NCBI RefSeq assembly: GCF_963662255.1
Contig: NC_085046.1
Location: 144,537,762 to 144,601,761, forward strand
Origin: Cinclus cinclus
Lineage: Eukaryota > Chordata > Aves > Passeriformes > Cinclidae
DNA: 64,000 nt
Reading direction: 5' to 3'
In this document: piece after piece, positions 50,806 to 63,051 of the stretch
Layout: the number at the start of each line of letters is the position of its first letter
Numbering within the stretch: the first letter of the stretch is position 1
Made by a program: the position numbers and the translations under genes
Notes under the pieces: model-generated
What the model was told of the DNA's origin: nothing
Database searches by the model: none
Seen by the model: only the letters and a program-made list of their open reading frames with translations

Positions 50806-52124
50806 TTTTTTAAAAAATCATAACCACCCTTGCGGTTATCTTAATGGTTGGAAAGGAGTGCAAAAACAACAGGGAATGAAGAATCCTGAAACACTATAGC
50901 TGTTTGCCGTGATGTTATCTCTAATAAGAGACAGAGTTTTTATTCCTATGATTTTCTTAGGTAAAATTCCTGGGCTTCTCAATCAAGAGGGTAAAATTGG
51001 GCAAATTATACTGGCTGTTGAAGAAGCAACTTTCCCTCTCACAGTCTACTAAGGATAACCATGGTTCTATTAAGCTGAACCTTTTAAATATGCAGCAGAG
51101 CATGTCATTACAGGTAAAGAGCCATGAAAAAAAAAGAGAGTAAGACTTTTTCAGGAAAGGGAGGATGTGTGCCAGGCTTTGCTAAATTACATTGAGGGCA
51201 ACTTATTAGCACCTCAGAAATGCAGACATATATGTGAAAATTAATGCTAGGCAGGTGTTTCCTGAAAGAAATCTCCATTACTTTTATAAAGAATTGACAT
51301 GGAATCAGGAATGTTTTTCCCTTTTGTCACACTGGCAGACTGAGCAGGTTTCATTGTTTTTGGCTACATCTCCAAGAAACCAAGTGTGTAGTCAGCAGAG
51401 GGAGGGGAAGATGTACAGACATGTGTATAACAGACTCTTAAAGCATTGTCCCAAAGAGGAGCCTGTGTGTCTTGACTGAGTAGGGAAGGAGCATTAGTAG
51501 CAACCCTGGTCTGACTTCTGGGGCTGGAGGTAGTCTGACTACTCACGATCTGCATCTAACATGCTATCCTGATCTTCTCTGCAACACTGGAGAAGACCTA
51601 GTGAACAGAGTTGCTGGCATTTGGTTTATGCCTGGGTATAAACAGTCTCATGCCTAGGAGGAGCCTGAGCTCTGCCAGCTCTTCTGTCTGGGTCCCTCTG
51701 ACAGCAGTGGGATTCTAGACTGTTAGGTCAGGTGTCTGCAATATAAACTTCTGCGGCTGAATTTAGGCATGGTGATAACAGATCCAATTTGAAACAGGTG
51801 AGGTTAAGTAGCTTAAACCTGAGTTTAGCAGAGATGAGTTGATGGATTTGTCTTTGGTAGGTGCATAGCTCCTAGGATGTAGTGCATGAGCACTCCAAGC
51901 TCTACTGATAAACTCCTCACTACATCCAGGTGGGCTAGAGAAAAGAGTTGAGAACTTTGATGCTTCCATAGGATCAGTGTTCAGCTCTGGAACCAAAAGC
52001 AATTAGCATTTTTGATCATTTTCCTGTGTAGATAGAATATACCCTTCACATTTGTGTAGCTGAAACCAAACTAGCGAGAATGATTTACATGGTGGAAGGT
52101 GGATTCATGTGAGCCTGCAAGCTG

Positions 52125-52330
52125 AAGAAATGGGCTGGTAGAAACCTCAAGAAGCTCCATGAAGTCAAAGGCAAAGCCCTGAACAGACTGGTTGAGCAAG
52201 ACAAAAGGACCTCAGGGTCTCAGTGGATGACAAGTTGAACATAAGTGAAGCATGTATCCTTGAGTCAAGGAGCACCAACCACAATCTGGGCTATGTTAGC
52301 AAGAGGAAAGAGCTCCAGGGAAACAATTAT
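52125..52330 (+). mobile_element. CR1 LINE internal (late ORF2 / 3' region) fragment, plus orientation
   Basis: The segment follows the CR1 plus-strand order near the end of the coding region and start of the 3' region. It has a GGGCTGGTAGAAACCTCAAG block and a CATGAAGTCAAAGGCAAAG block. These are followed by 'GTCTCAGTGGATGACAAGTT', GAACATAAGTGAAGCATGT, a CCTTGAGTCAAGGAGC block and 'CAATCTGGGCTATGTTAGCA'. No continuous reading frame is retained. The normal 3' end and tail do not follow, so this copy lost its end by deletion or heavy decay. Identification is from memory. Confidence 0.8.
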
Positions 52331-54981
52331 CACTTTTCCAGGACTCTCCTGAAGCTCAGTCCATCGGAGTCCTCTTTCCTACGGGCACACTGTGGGCACA
52401 CTCATTTGAGTTCTTACTTGAATAGGACAGATAGAATAGAGATAACCCCCACCATCCCATGGTCTGAGCATGTTTTCTGGAGACTTAGGGCTCAGACCTT
52501 CATTTAAGTACAGTACAGCAGTTCCTGGCTTATCACAGCAGTAATTTGTCCAGTTTAAGCATTTAAGAAGCTTTATTAAATTTACTACTTAAGACTAAGG
52601 ATGCTTTTAAGCACTCTGCTAAGCTAGTGCTTTAAAACCTCATGCCTACACAGCAGTTATCATATCCAGAAGTGTCTCAGGCAATGTGTGTTATTGCAAT
52701 ACCATTACCATGGCTATCTATTAAGCCCCAGAGTGTCCAGGTGGCTGGTTCTCACTGTGTGGGTTTGCTCAGAAGTTATTGAAATTGTTAAAGGGTAGTT
52801 TTCTTCCTGCCACTGGCTCAATTATATCCCTGTTTTATAACCTTCATTAAAATAGGGTGATGAAGATGCCTAATGAGAGTATACAAGTTTAGTGGTGGTA
52901 CTAACAGATATCTGAATATATATCCCTTGAAAAATTTGGTCTGTACTTGATTTGATTTATTCTCCACTATCTCCGAGTAATAGCTATTAATTAGCAATGT
53001 GAGGCAGTATACTAGCAAGGTCATGTGTGGTTATCTTAGATGTTTCTCAAAAAATTAAGTTTGTGGCTGCATCACAAAAGAAATTTCATTTCCCCTTGAA
53101 ACTTCAGCTGCAAGTAGTAATGGTTGGTGCATATAAAATGTCATTGCGTTTGCAGGTTGTGGAACTGCATTTCCAGTCACCAAACAATGCTTCAGTGTTG
53201 CTGAAATTGTCAGTTTGAGAGTTTTTTTGGAGGAGGTTATGTAATTTGTTTGCATTAGGTATTTATTTATTGTTAGCAGAGGAAAAATACATTTTTCCTC
53301 CCAAAAATTCCCATACTGATGATAAATGATGTTCATGAACCTGATTTCTCTGTCATGTTCTACTGTGCATTCTCCTTTAGTTTTGTTTCCACTCTGCAGA
53401 TACCTGGAAACAAGAGTGGTGAAGGGAAGGTTTACGACTGTGAATAAGAAAAATTTAGTAGGAGAGGAAGTAACTTTTATTAAACAAACATTCATGCCCC
53501 GAAACAGATCTAGTTTTGGCATTTGACTTTTGCTTTTTTGTGTGTTCCATCAGTGTTAGCTGGCTTAATGACAGGCGTGGCCTTGCTTGAGAGTGGGAAG
53601 GAAAAATCAGAAAATTTTCTGCAGCCTGGAACTTGTGCAATGACCACTCTTATGGGCAACTCAGAGATATTCTCCCCTCCCTCCATTACCACCTTCTTGA
53701 CCATAGTCCACAGGGTGCTCTGGGGAGCTAGGCAGGTCCACACTGAAATGGCTGGTGAGAGGGGTTCCCTGTCAGCCCCAGGTAGGAATATGGAAACTCA
53801 CCCATGGAGAGTGTCCTCAGTGCCAGAGGGCCCAGTGGGGCTTTCAAATTGGCCAGTTCTCAGTGTAAACCCAAATCATCAGAAATTCTGCAGCTATCTT
53901 GAGTCATGCAAGAAGCTCCTTCTTAAGTGTCCTCAGGCTTTATAAGATTTTTCAGACAGAAGCAATAATATTTAGTTAAATTTATGTGAAGCCTGTGGCA
54001 TAGGCATATCAGCAATATCTGCATATCCAGTTCTATTTCTCCAGTACTGATCTTCTTCCACTGTAGCCTATGATACATCACTATTTAGTAAAATTGAAAA
54101 GATGAAATATTTGCCTGACATTCTTGAAAGTTATTCAAGTTCTGACTTGTCCAAAGGACATAAATTTGTCTCTAAAACAGATTTGATAAAACCTTGTACC
54201 TGCACACAGAGAGACTGTTCAGAAATTGCCAGGAAATAGCACTAACAATCGACCTCCACTACAATTCCAATGGAAAGGGGACTCTTCCACCCCTCCATTA
54301 CATCTTCTTTCAATACTCTGTGAGCAGCAGGCTTTGTACAGAAGAGTCTAAGAACCAGGTGTGTTCTAGGCAGGTCCAGAGCTGTGTCAGCATTGTAAAA
54401 TGTTGCCATCAACTTTGATCCTTGCATAAAATCCAAAGGTTCTCAGAAGGAGGAAGAATTTTCTTGCTTCTACCATTTACAGCACAAAGACTGAAATACA
54501 TTTTCATTTCTGTGTTCTGAAATACATCCAGAAGGAATGACCACAACAATCACTGCAATAATATAAGGGGGGTTGGTTGATATTTTGTTGTGAAACAAAA
54601 AAGCCAAACCAAACCTAAACTAAAATTTAAAAAAGAAATTGAAGAATGTGTAAAAAAGTTGATTTTTTTTTTTCAATTGAGAATACAGTTCACTGTTAAC
54701 AATTATATTAGATTAAAAAAAAAAAGAAAAGTTGCACTTTCTCTTTGCAGCATAGGAAATCTGGGTAGTTTTTTGCTCATATTTTTTAAATTTCAGTTTA
54801 AAACAAATTAATTTCAAAATGCTTTATTTTGCATTTGAAAGCATGTTCAAGGCTTCCTCTGCCTCAATAAGCTATCCCTAAAATGTATTTTTCCAGATGC
54901 ATAGGAATATTATGGCAAAAAATGAGTATAAACAGTGCATAAAAAATTGACACATCAATATGAATTTAAGTAACAGGGTGA
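52331..54981. other. gene-free unique sequence
   Basis: No gene supported. Open frames include a minus-strand frame of about 155 codons at 53,055-53,522 and a plus-strand frame of 140 codons at 53,523-53,945. They overlap other frames and show no domain. Several A- and T-runs occur between 54,600 and 54,800. Confidence 0.6.
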
Positions 54982-54986
54982 CTTGT
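54982..54986. repeat. target-site duplication, left copy (CTTGT)
   Basis: CTTGT lies directly before the LTR start and is repeated exactly after its end at 55,686-55,690. The base before it (A) also matches the last base of the LTR, so a 6-bp ACTTGT reading is possible, but that would make the LTR end in AC rather than the usual CA. Confidence 0.85.
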
Positions 54987-55685
54987 TGTTGAGGGTTAGT
55001 TCTTTTTTTTTTTTTCCCTCTGTGGAATTTTCCCCATTGTCATGCTAAGATACCTGTTGACTGGGCCCTGGTGACAACAGGGAGGGGACGGGAGGGAAGA
55101 GGGAACCCCGCGAGATTCAAACAGCCAGAAGAGGAAGCGGAAGGCTGGGCCTCGGCCCATTTCCCCCGCGGAGTTCGGACGAGAAGGACGATCGCCGCCT
55201 GTGTCCCATCCCTGCCATCCCAGCGTCGGGAAACCACCATCGGACCCTGCCCGGCTGTCTTCTCGCTGTGAACTACCACCATCCAGCACTCTGCTGATCA
55301 CCGGGACCGACACCGTGAGCGGAGAGCTCTCTCTCCATCTCTCTCTCCCCCTGGGACAGCTCTGCCATCACCCCCAGCCCTCCTGCGGCTCTGCGGGACC
55401 CGCCCGCCCCCAGCACCGGGAACTGCAGCTCAGGGAAAAGGTGCCTGCAGCCAAAAAACACTGGGACTGAGTTACTGTTCTGTTTGTGGCTAATTTCATA
55501 GCTGCTGTTGTTCTTGTTTGTCTTGTTAAATATACTAGTAAAGAACTGTTATTCCTACCCCCATATCTTTGCCTGAAAGCTCTCTTAATTCCAAAATTAT
55601 AATAATCGGAAGAATCACATTTTCTTTCAGTCCAAGAGGAAGCTTCTGCTTTCCTTGGCAAACACCTGTCCTTCAAACCAGGACA
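54987..55685 (+). mobile_element. solo LTR of an endogenous retrovirus
   Basis: A 699-bp block begins TGTTGAGGG and ends CCAGGACA, giving the TG...CA ends (and short TGT...ACA inverted ends) expected of a retroviral LTR, and it is flanked by CTTGT on both sides. A 5-bp duplication fits ERVL- or ERVK-like elements. Inside, a T-rich start is followed by a GC- and CpG-rich centre (about 55,080-55,450), then an AT-rich part with a TATA-like TTAAATATA (55,526-55,534) and AGTAAA (55,537-55,542), a possible polyadenylation signal, which places the orientation on plus. The last part ('TTATTCCTACCCCCATATCT', 'TTTGCCTGAAAGCTCTCTTA') resembles songbird LTRs as I remember them. No internal gag, pol or env sequence and no second LTR are present, so the internal part was probably lost by LTR-LTR recombination. 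Open frames inside are spurious. Confidence 0.88.
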
Positions 55686-55690
55686 CTTGT
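55686..55690. repeat. target-site duplication, right copy (CTTGT)
   Basis: Exact match to the five bases that precede the LTR at 54,982-54,986. An intact duplication on both sides shows that the two ends belong to one insertion event. Confidence 0.85.
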
Positions 55691-58600
55691 GTTGAATTTT
55701 TTCTCAGTACGAGGATCAATAATTTGTCTGTTGACAAATTAAAAATTTCTGTAAGTGGCAAACAATCTCATTTTTGGTTCTCTGAAAGATGATATTTTTG
55801 AGACCCATGACTCCAGGTCAGGAGTGTTTGCATGTTGCCTGACCCCTTCAGTCTCAGCTCTGCAGATGAGTGTGCTTGGGGTGGGTTCACATTGTCACTC
55901 CATTTGTAAAGCATTTGATCCATGCTGCAGTGTTAAAATCCTTTCATTCCATTTTGCATCAGGAGTTAACATCATGAAAATATATTGGGGCTACATATAA
56001 ATTCACCTACTCCTTCAAATCCTAAATTAATCTCTAACAAGACAGGTGGCAGTGGTAGAAACTGCAATACAATTAGCATGACATTTCTCATAAACAGTGG
56101 GCTGTGTCAAGGTTGGTCAGGCTGAAAACATTAAAAAGCTTTTATTTTCTCTAGAACGTGCTACGAAAAGGTACACAGTAATTTATTTTCCACTTTTCCT
56201 GGGTTTGTCTTGATGTCAACCTTAACTTTACCAAATGCAGAACCTACTGGGAGTGATTTTCATTCTAAGATTGTCCTCAATCTGCTAAGTACTGATGACA
56301 ATACACAAGTGGTTACTGTCTTAATATCCAAGCAGCCTGAATTAGATACAGAGCATGGTAGCAATACATTATGTATTCCTGGAATGGAATTTAAACTATT
56401 CAAGCATAGAAATTGAAAACTCATTCTGAAGAATTGCTTTGCTTTCCTAAACTGAGTGTATGTTAAAAACAACCAAGACATTCAAGAGACTTATTGCTGG
56501 AAATGAATGTAATAATATAATTCATGCTGTGTAAGGCAGACTTTAGTCTTGATAGATGGTGTTTGGTTGGTGTTAAACTCTGATTTGCAGAATAGGAAAT
56601 TCCTTAAGGAAGCACAATCACTTGCCAAAGCTGGCATTGCGAGTGCACAGTGATTAACAGAGCACCAAATCATTCACTAATAACTCAGATAGTCAGCCAA
56701 CACAGCCACCAGCTGGTTTGAAAGCACCACGAAAACAATTCACAGACCCCTTCAAAATTTAAAGTGGGACTATATAATTGCCAATATCATCTTTAACTCA
56801 AGCTGGTTTTTTACAAGAAAAGGTAGAAACCTGAGCTGAGAAGAGCCAGTCTACCCCCTCTGTTCACCAAGGAAACAGTCATGTCCACTTTCTCTTTATG
56901 CAGAAAAACACTATACTAAGACCCATTATCCAGTACTTAACTAACCTTTCATACAATACCTCCTTGAGCAAATGACTGGAGTTTTCCTTGGGTGAAGATG
57001 ATGAGATTTTGCTGACAAGAAAGAAAATTTACTTCTTCCCAAAAGACCGTGCATTTCTGTGAATTCAGTCTGCCAGTATGTTGGGGCAGACACGTCTCAG
57101 ATTAGTTCATCCTCCCATCTGCAGCAGTGCCCTCTGTAGATCTGGAGGTGTGAGGATGGCTTGTATAGCCCATGGGGTTGTTTGACACTTTCTGTGCACT
57201 GGGGGTTGCTCTATTCTTTGACAAAAAACAAAGCTGCACAAGGGCTGGGTGGTTCCTGGCCCAGGGTTGGAGGGGTGTAGATAGCTGCAATTGGTATAAG
57301 GGTTTAGGAAGTGGTGTGCTATGACTGGTCGTGTTCAGCATATGGAGTTGGCACTGGAGAATAACATCTGCAGTTCCTCTGTGCCCATAGGCACCCCCCA
57401 ACAGAACTCAGCTGTTTTTTATGCACTCTTAATTCAAGACTGTTTCAGGATTCTGCATGGTGGGAAGGGAATGAGATTGAGGAAGAACTGAGTGAGCCAG
57501 CAGGGTAAGTTATGGGCTTGGAAGAAATTTTTCCTCTCTTCTGGTTTCTGAATGACTTCTGGCCAGATTTCTCCCAGACCTCTTCAGGGTCATGGGCTGT
57601 CCTTTTCAAGGCACACTAATGATTTGATCACTATTGATGTGTAATCCTTCCTCATTTGCTTTCTCCCTTTCCTAGTCCCAGAGAACAAGGAAAATCCAAA
57701 CACTGTGAGAAAGGTTGGGTGGCAGAGGGTTAGAGTGGGAAAGACAAGGATTACCTGAACATCCATATCCAGCTTCTACTTCTACCAAGGCAGAAAGTTT
57801 TACAGGAGCTAGAAGAAGCAATAATGCCACTTGCAGGTTTAGAGAGCAATGGGAAAGTGTGTGCAACTCTGGAAGTCAGTGTGGCATTCTCTGATAGCAA
57901 CAACCACAAAGCAAATTGAAGAAAGCAAATATATTGAAGGGATGAGCCTCAGGCATAGCTGCTTTTGTGTGTATTTCAAGGAATTTACATAAGCCTTTCT
58001 GTCTGGGACTCTAAGATTTCTTAATTTTCAAGCTTGTAAAAGCATTGGGACCTCCAATGATTCCTTCAAGATGAAAACCAAATAATGTGTTTATTTATCA
58101 GAAATACAAGTTCAGATATTGTTTTTTGAGTCTATGGTTTTCAGTTTTGGTGTTTCTCCCCCTTCCCATAATTATAGAATACTTCAATATTCTGAGATTA
58201 TGCACTATTTCTTTCTGATCTTAACCCAAATATATTTAGAAAAATTCAACAAGTTTAATTTCAGAAACTTTGAAATGTCATGATTAAAATATGGCAATCA
58301 AAAATGTTAAAATAGACATTTTCTAAATGCTTCATCCTTTAGTTTAATTTCTAAAACCTAGTTAGGCTTGACACTCTTCAAAATATTTATGGGAAAATAT
58401 TTGACTTAAAAGGGAAGATACACGATTGTGCCAACATCAATCTTCTGAATTCATGAGCTTTCAGTCAGAGACAATATTGGGCACTGAGCCTTTCAAAGCC
58501 TCAGTGAGATAATGATAAATTATCCTCATTTTTTTTATAGAGAGAAAGTACAGTTAGGCATTTGCTCACAAAAAGAACAGAGCTGCCTGAGACAGTTCTG

Positions 58601-58950
58601 AGCCAGGAGGCAAAACAAAAGCAACCTTCAAACTGAGATTGGGCTATGGTCCCTTATGAGGGAGTAGGAGTTTTCCAGGACTGAGCTGAAGCCTATGAGG
58701 TTATTCTTTGCTGTTTCAGTTGATTTAAATACATTTGCTGTAGGGTTTTAGCTGCTTAATTTGTTATTGTCATGGGGCAGAGAGCAACTGAAATCAAATC
58801 ACTTCAAGGATTATTGTTTTCATTCTCGCCTAAATTGTGACAATTTAAAACAGAGTTCCGCAACAAGAGTATGGCCTTCACTCAGGCTAAAAATAACTCT
58901 CCAGTTTAATATAGAAATCATGTATTCTACATTCAAAGTTACAAAATATA
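55691..58950. other. gene-free unique sequence
   Basis: No gene supported. The stretch is AT-rich with short open frames (99 codons or fewer). A GC-richer patch lies at about 57,080-57,420. No mobile element, RNA gene or regulatory site was recognised. Confidence 0.6.
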
Positions 58951-59418
58951 GAATCATAGAATCATAGAATCATAGAATCATAGAATCATAGAATAGCTTG
59001 GGTTGGGAGAGACCTTAAAGAAAATTTAGTTCCAACCTCCAGCCATGGACAGGAACATCTTCCATATGACCAGGTTTCTCAAAGTCCCATGCAGCCTGGC
59101 CATGAACGCTTCCAGGGATGGAGCAGCTTCACTGGGCAACATGTTCCTGTCCCTCACCACTCCAACAAGAAATAATTTCTTCCTAATTTCTAATCTAAAC
59201 CTCCCGTAAATTTGAAGCCACTTACCCTTGTCTTGTCATGTCACACTCACGTAGAAAGTTCTTCTCCATATTTCTTGTAGGCTCCCTTCAGATACTGAAA
59301 GGCCATTTCAGATACTGAAAGGTCACCCCTAAGCCTTCTGTTTTCCAAACTGAACAATCCAAATAGTCTCAGAGTTTCATTGCAGAAGTGCTCCATACCT
59401 CTAATCAGATTGGTGGAC
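58951..59418 (-). mobile_element. longest CR1 LINE copy in the window, minus orientation
   Basis: It starts with five perfect GAATCATA units plus a partial unit (58,951-58,995), which is the complement of the (TATGATTC)n CR1 tail. It then runs through the full reverse 3' region: 'GGTTGGGAGAGACCTTAAAG', 'TTCCAACCTCCAGCCATGGA', 'CAGCCTGGCCATGAACGCTT', 'AATAATTTCTTCCTAATTTC', 'GTAGGCTCCCTTCAGATACT' and GTGCTCCATACCTCTAATCAG. Similarity ends near 59,418. At about 470 bp it is 5'-truncated, as most CR1 copies are. A 20-bp internal duplication (59,287-59,326) distinguishes it. It is non-coding. Confidence 0.95.
59287..59326. repeat. 20-bp duplication inside the CR1 copy
   Basis: TTCAGATACTGAAAGG occurs at 59,287 and again at 59,307, a period of 20 bp with near-identical spacers. 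The usual CR1 sequence as I remember it has this segment once, so the duplication probably arose in this copy or its source. Confidence 0.85.
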
Positions 59419-61634
59419 CAAGTTGTTTAAGGGGTCTTGAACTGAAATAACTTTGGGTTGTGCAGCCCTAGAATGGTAAAAGGGGTGTAAAGTGCTGCTC
59501 TCATGACTTAAATATCACAGTGGTTTTGACCAGTGTGCATCAATGAATTAGGGAAAAGTATTACTTAAGATGACCTTCACTTCCATGGAAGTGATGAATG
59601 TTCCCAGGAAACATCTGTCACAGTTGAGATAGACTCCAGAAGCAGAACTTATATTTGGGAGCTCAGCAACAGGTAAAAGGGTCTGCCTTGTAGGAAGATT
59701 CTCCTGAAACGTTTCTAATTGGTTCACATTGATGCCGTATATTCCTTTCTCAACTCACTGTTTATAATTCTTCTATCTTCTCTCCAAATACTTATTGCCA
59801 GTTCCTCATTATTCATTCCCACCAGGATCATACAAAGAATTGAGCTCCTAATGCTTTCTCAATTTATTTTACAGTTTCTGTAGTGCAATGTAACCCGGTA
59901 CAGATTTTCTCAGAAAAGAGCAGACCAGGTGTGTCAATGCAGACAACACACCCTTTGCTACTGATCAACATTTTCATGTCTATAACTTCTGGTGATATTC
60001 TTCACTTAAAGAGCGCTTTTCACAATTTTGATATTTTTTTATTTACATTTTTTAATTTTGCAAAAATTAATGATTTGTGTGCACGGAAAACATCTGGGTT
60101 TTGCAGAATATCCTCCTTTAGGAAAGCACAAAGATTCTGAAAATTTTTGTCTATATAAGTGAAGTTTTTAATTTTTTTTGAGACAGGGATTAACAGACAT
60201 GAGGAGAAAAGAACATCCTCCAATCAGTTCTAAGCCTCACTTTCATCTGTTTCTAATCTTTGTGAATTATCTTTCCATTACCTCTGATATACCCAAGAAG
60301 GATTTAGAGTTCTGTGATTATATCTCTACTTATCTGATTTCCTTGATTATTAATGACAGCACTGTGTAACAAAACTATTTAACAAACCAAATGAAGGAAC
60401 ATTTACACTTCTGGGGTTTGAGGGACCTCCTCAAGACCTGGATATTCAGATTCTATTTTCTTGGAGTCTCATAATACCTGGGATGTAAGAGTTTTTCTTT
60501 ATAACAGCAGTGCTCCATATATCACAGGACATGTGGATTGGATAAACTGCCAGGCTTTCCTTTTTCACTTGCTTCCCTCTTCAACTTGTCACTATAGTAA
60601 CTCTTGTGTGACTCTGTAGGCAGATCTCAAGTTAATCTTCTACCTTCAAAGGATCCCACAATGAAGAGACACAATCTGTGTTGTTGGCAACTCAATGGAA
60701 GTAAAATTAACCTGTGTGTCCTTATGTACCAATCTGTAGAAAACATATTTAAAGTTTCCTTTGTCCTCAGAGAAAGTTGGTTTCTCAGATCTCCAATTTC
60801 CCCAAGTAAGGTCTGTTTTGCCCAGGTGATGGGTGAGTGACCTTCCTTGTCTCAGCTCATGAGCATTTTGCAATATTGGAGGGGGAGGGATAGGGATGTT
60901 TGATGGGCATCTGTCACTCAGGCAAGGTGAATCCACCACAGGGACCAGAAAAAAAAGTGGAGCAGAAGTTTAATAGGCAGGAGTTTTCATCTGGTTTCAC
61001 CTGGATTCTTGTTGTTTTCATTTTCTTTCCTTGTTTCTCTAGATAGAAGTTATGATGAGAAATGTAGACCTAGATACAACCTGTCAAGGAATTTGCATTG
61101 ATTTGAGACCCAGACTAAGCTCATGTTATTCCTATGGATAAAGAAGTAGAGTCTCCTCTCCAGGGTAGGCCAAATAGAAAGCTTATCTACTTGCATGCCA
61201 GACTGAGAGTCTGATTTAAACAGGTTGTCAAGTTTGAATCCTGAGGATTGGATCCGCTCTCCAAGGAGCCTTGAAACCTCAGTATTAGTTAATGTATGTT
61301 GAAACTGTGAGATTTTTAGTACTGTTGCTGAGTTGCCTCAGTATAAGTAAAAACTCATTAATTTTATAATGCAAGTAAATCCTACTCATGCCAGTGCAGT
61401 TGATCAAAGAACCTGACATCTATAGAGCAATAAGGGAAAGCAGAACAAGCCATACATTTTTAATATCATGTATAAAAGAGCTTGGGAACAAAGTAGACGT
61501 TAATCTTATAGCTTCAGTCACTGTGCTTTGCCCAGGTCAGGGGTTGGCTAGCACCCAGGTAAATATGGTTGAACCTGGAAGAATCTGTGTCAAAAAAGAT
61601 ATTTTTGTCAAATTTTTCAGTGTGGCAGTGGATT

Positions 61635-61784
61635 ATTCCATGCATTCCCTGCTTATTCCAGTCCAGGGTGGTTTGACACCTACATCTCGCATAAACTTTA
61701 TTTAGACAATATTCCATGCATTCCCTACTCATTCCAGTCCAGGGTGGTTTGACACCTACATCTCATATAAACTTTATTTAGACA
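61635..61784. repeat. 76-bp tandem duplication
   Basis: Two adjacent copies, starting at 61,635 and 61,711, each beginning ATTCCATGCATTCCCT and running to TTTATTTAGACA. Over the 74 aligned bases I count four differences, all transitions. The unit is not a simple repeat and does not match CR1 or the LTR. It looks like a moderately old local segmental duplication. Confidence 0.95.
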
Positions 61785-62829
61785 CAGTGAATAGGGATGC
61801 TGACTATAAAGGATTTCAGGAACATGTTTTCTTGAACTTTAAATTTTAATGTTTTTTTTCTCCTACAAATTTTTCCTTCTACAATTTTCATACTAAAATA
61901 TAATTTTCATACTAAACAGAAGTTTATGTTTTTATATATCTCCTTAAAACTCCCAAACCCACAGATTTCTCTAACAAGTAATATATACATTTATTGCTCC
62001 TGCCTGCCAGTATTATCAGTTTGTCATATATGAACAGAGTCTGCTTCTAAATCATAGCCAAGTACTGCACAGCCCTCCAGATCTTTAATTAACATAATGA
62101 GCAATAGATGGCATTTAATAAAAGCTTATCTCTCCTTGCTGTAGTTCTGGTGTTAATCAACTCTGCAATCTATGAGAGGGTGTGGTTAATTCAGTGCTGA
62201 AAATTTTGAGTCACATTCTCACATGGTTTGCCTGTGATCTGAGAGAGCCACATCACCACCTTAAGCACCATTTTCCTTATTTGAAATTACAATAGAAGTC
62301 AGTCACAATGGTGTTAAACTCTTTTATAAGGTGCTTTGGACAGGATTCATCTCAACATTATGTACTTAGAACATATCTGTCCTCATCGAACCTCACAGGA
62401 CAGTCAGGCACCAGTCAGTGAAATTTAGAATGACTTGCCTGAAAAAAATAAGGTTCCCACCATAGAATGGGATGAGTCCCCCACTAAACTCTTTTCAGTC
62501 CAGCAATCAGGTCTGCTTACAATGTCAAATCTAAGATTACTTGAAGACATTTACAGATGAAGACATTTATGTGTTATGTCGACACATTCAATTAAAGATC
62601 ACTCTGTAAGTGGGTCTATTAGTTTGAGTGAGTGACAGCTTGTGAGTTTGGAGCACAGACCATCCTTGGTGTGTCTGGACAGTTAGTAGCACACTGGAGG
62701 TATAAGTAGAGCTCTCAGATTTCTATATTTACTGCTTTGTTTAATGGAGAATTGTCATATTAACTTTTTATAAATTTGTTTTAATTACAGCTTGAAATTA
62801 GCATTTTTTTTTTGATTTTTGGATCAAAA

Positions 62830-62885
62830 ACCATAGAAGAAAATTGTTGGAAGGGATTTTGTAAGCTCATTGGATTTAATACTCT
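62830..62885 (-). mobile_element. possible heavily decayed CR1 3' end
   Basis: The plus strand reads ACCATAGAAGAAAATTG, then TTGGAAGGGATTTTGTAAG, then CTCATTGGATT. This has the order and spacing of a reverse CR1 end (tail, TTGGAAGGGACC, ATCATCTGG) but with many changes. It is too diverged to be sure by eye. Confidence 0.4.
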
Positions 62886-63034
62886 ATGCAGACTGGTGCC
62901 AACTTCAAAATTGCATTAGTTTTCCCTGGACCTTCTCCAATCAAGTTTTTAATATCACCAAGGAGAGATACGCCTGAACAAGAGATTCTCAGGATAATTA
63001 TTATATCTATGTTTGAACATGTTAATTTAGACTT

Positions 63035-63051
63035 CCCCCCCCCCCTCCCCC
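63035..63051. repeat. poly(C) tract
   Basis: Eleven C, one T and five C in an AT-rich setting. Such tracts are prone to length errors in sequencing and assembly. Confidence 0.9.

Larger units (their letters stand above)
46674..52124. other. gene-free unique sequence
   Basis: No gene supported. It holds a T-rich tract at 48,911, a 29-bp poly(A) at 49,437 and a short (AATAA)5 at 50,781, listed separately. A plus-strand frame at 46,855-47,334 (159 codons) has no recognisable domain and is considered chance. A good-looking acceptor/donor pair brackets 24 nt at 47,012-47,035 but is most likely also chance. Confidence 0.6.

Noticed and set aside
53055..53522. 155-codon minus-strand open frame
   Set aside because: No recognisable domain, overlapping frames on both strands, and a length within reach of chance in AT-rich DNA of this size.
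55201..55470. Open frames in the GC-rich centre of the LTR
   Set aside because: They lie inside the LTR, where no retroviral protein is encoded. Frames are longer there only because the GC-rich sequence has few stops.
60771..60805. Short open interval between a pyrimidine tract ending CTCAG and an AAGTAAG donor-like site
   Set aside because: The donor is weak and the interval is very short, and similar chance pairs occur elsewhere in the window.
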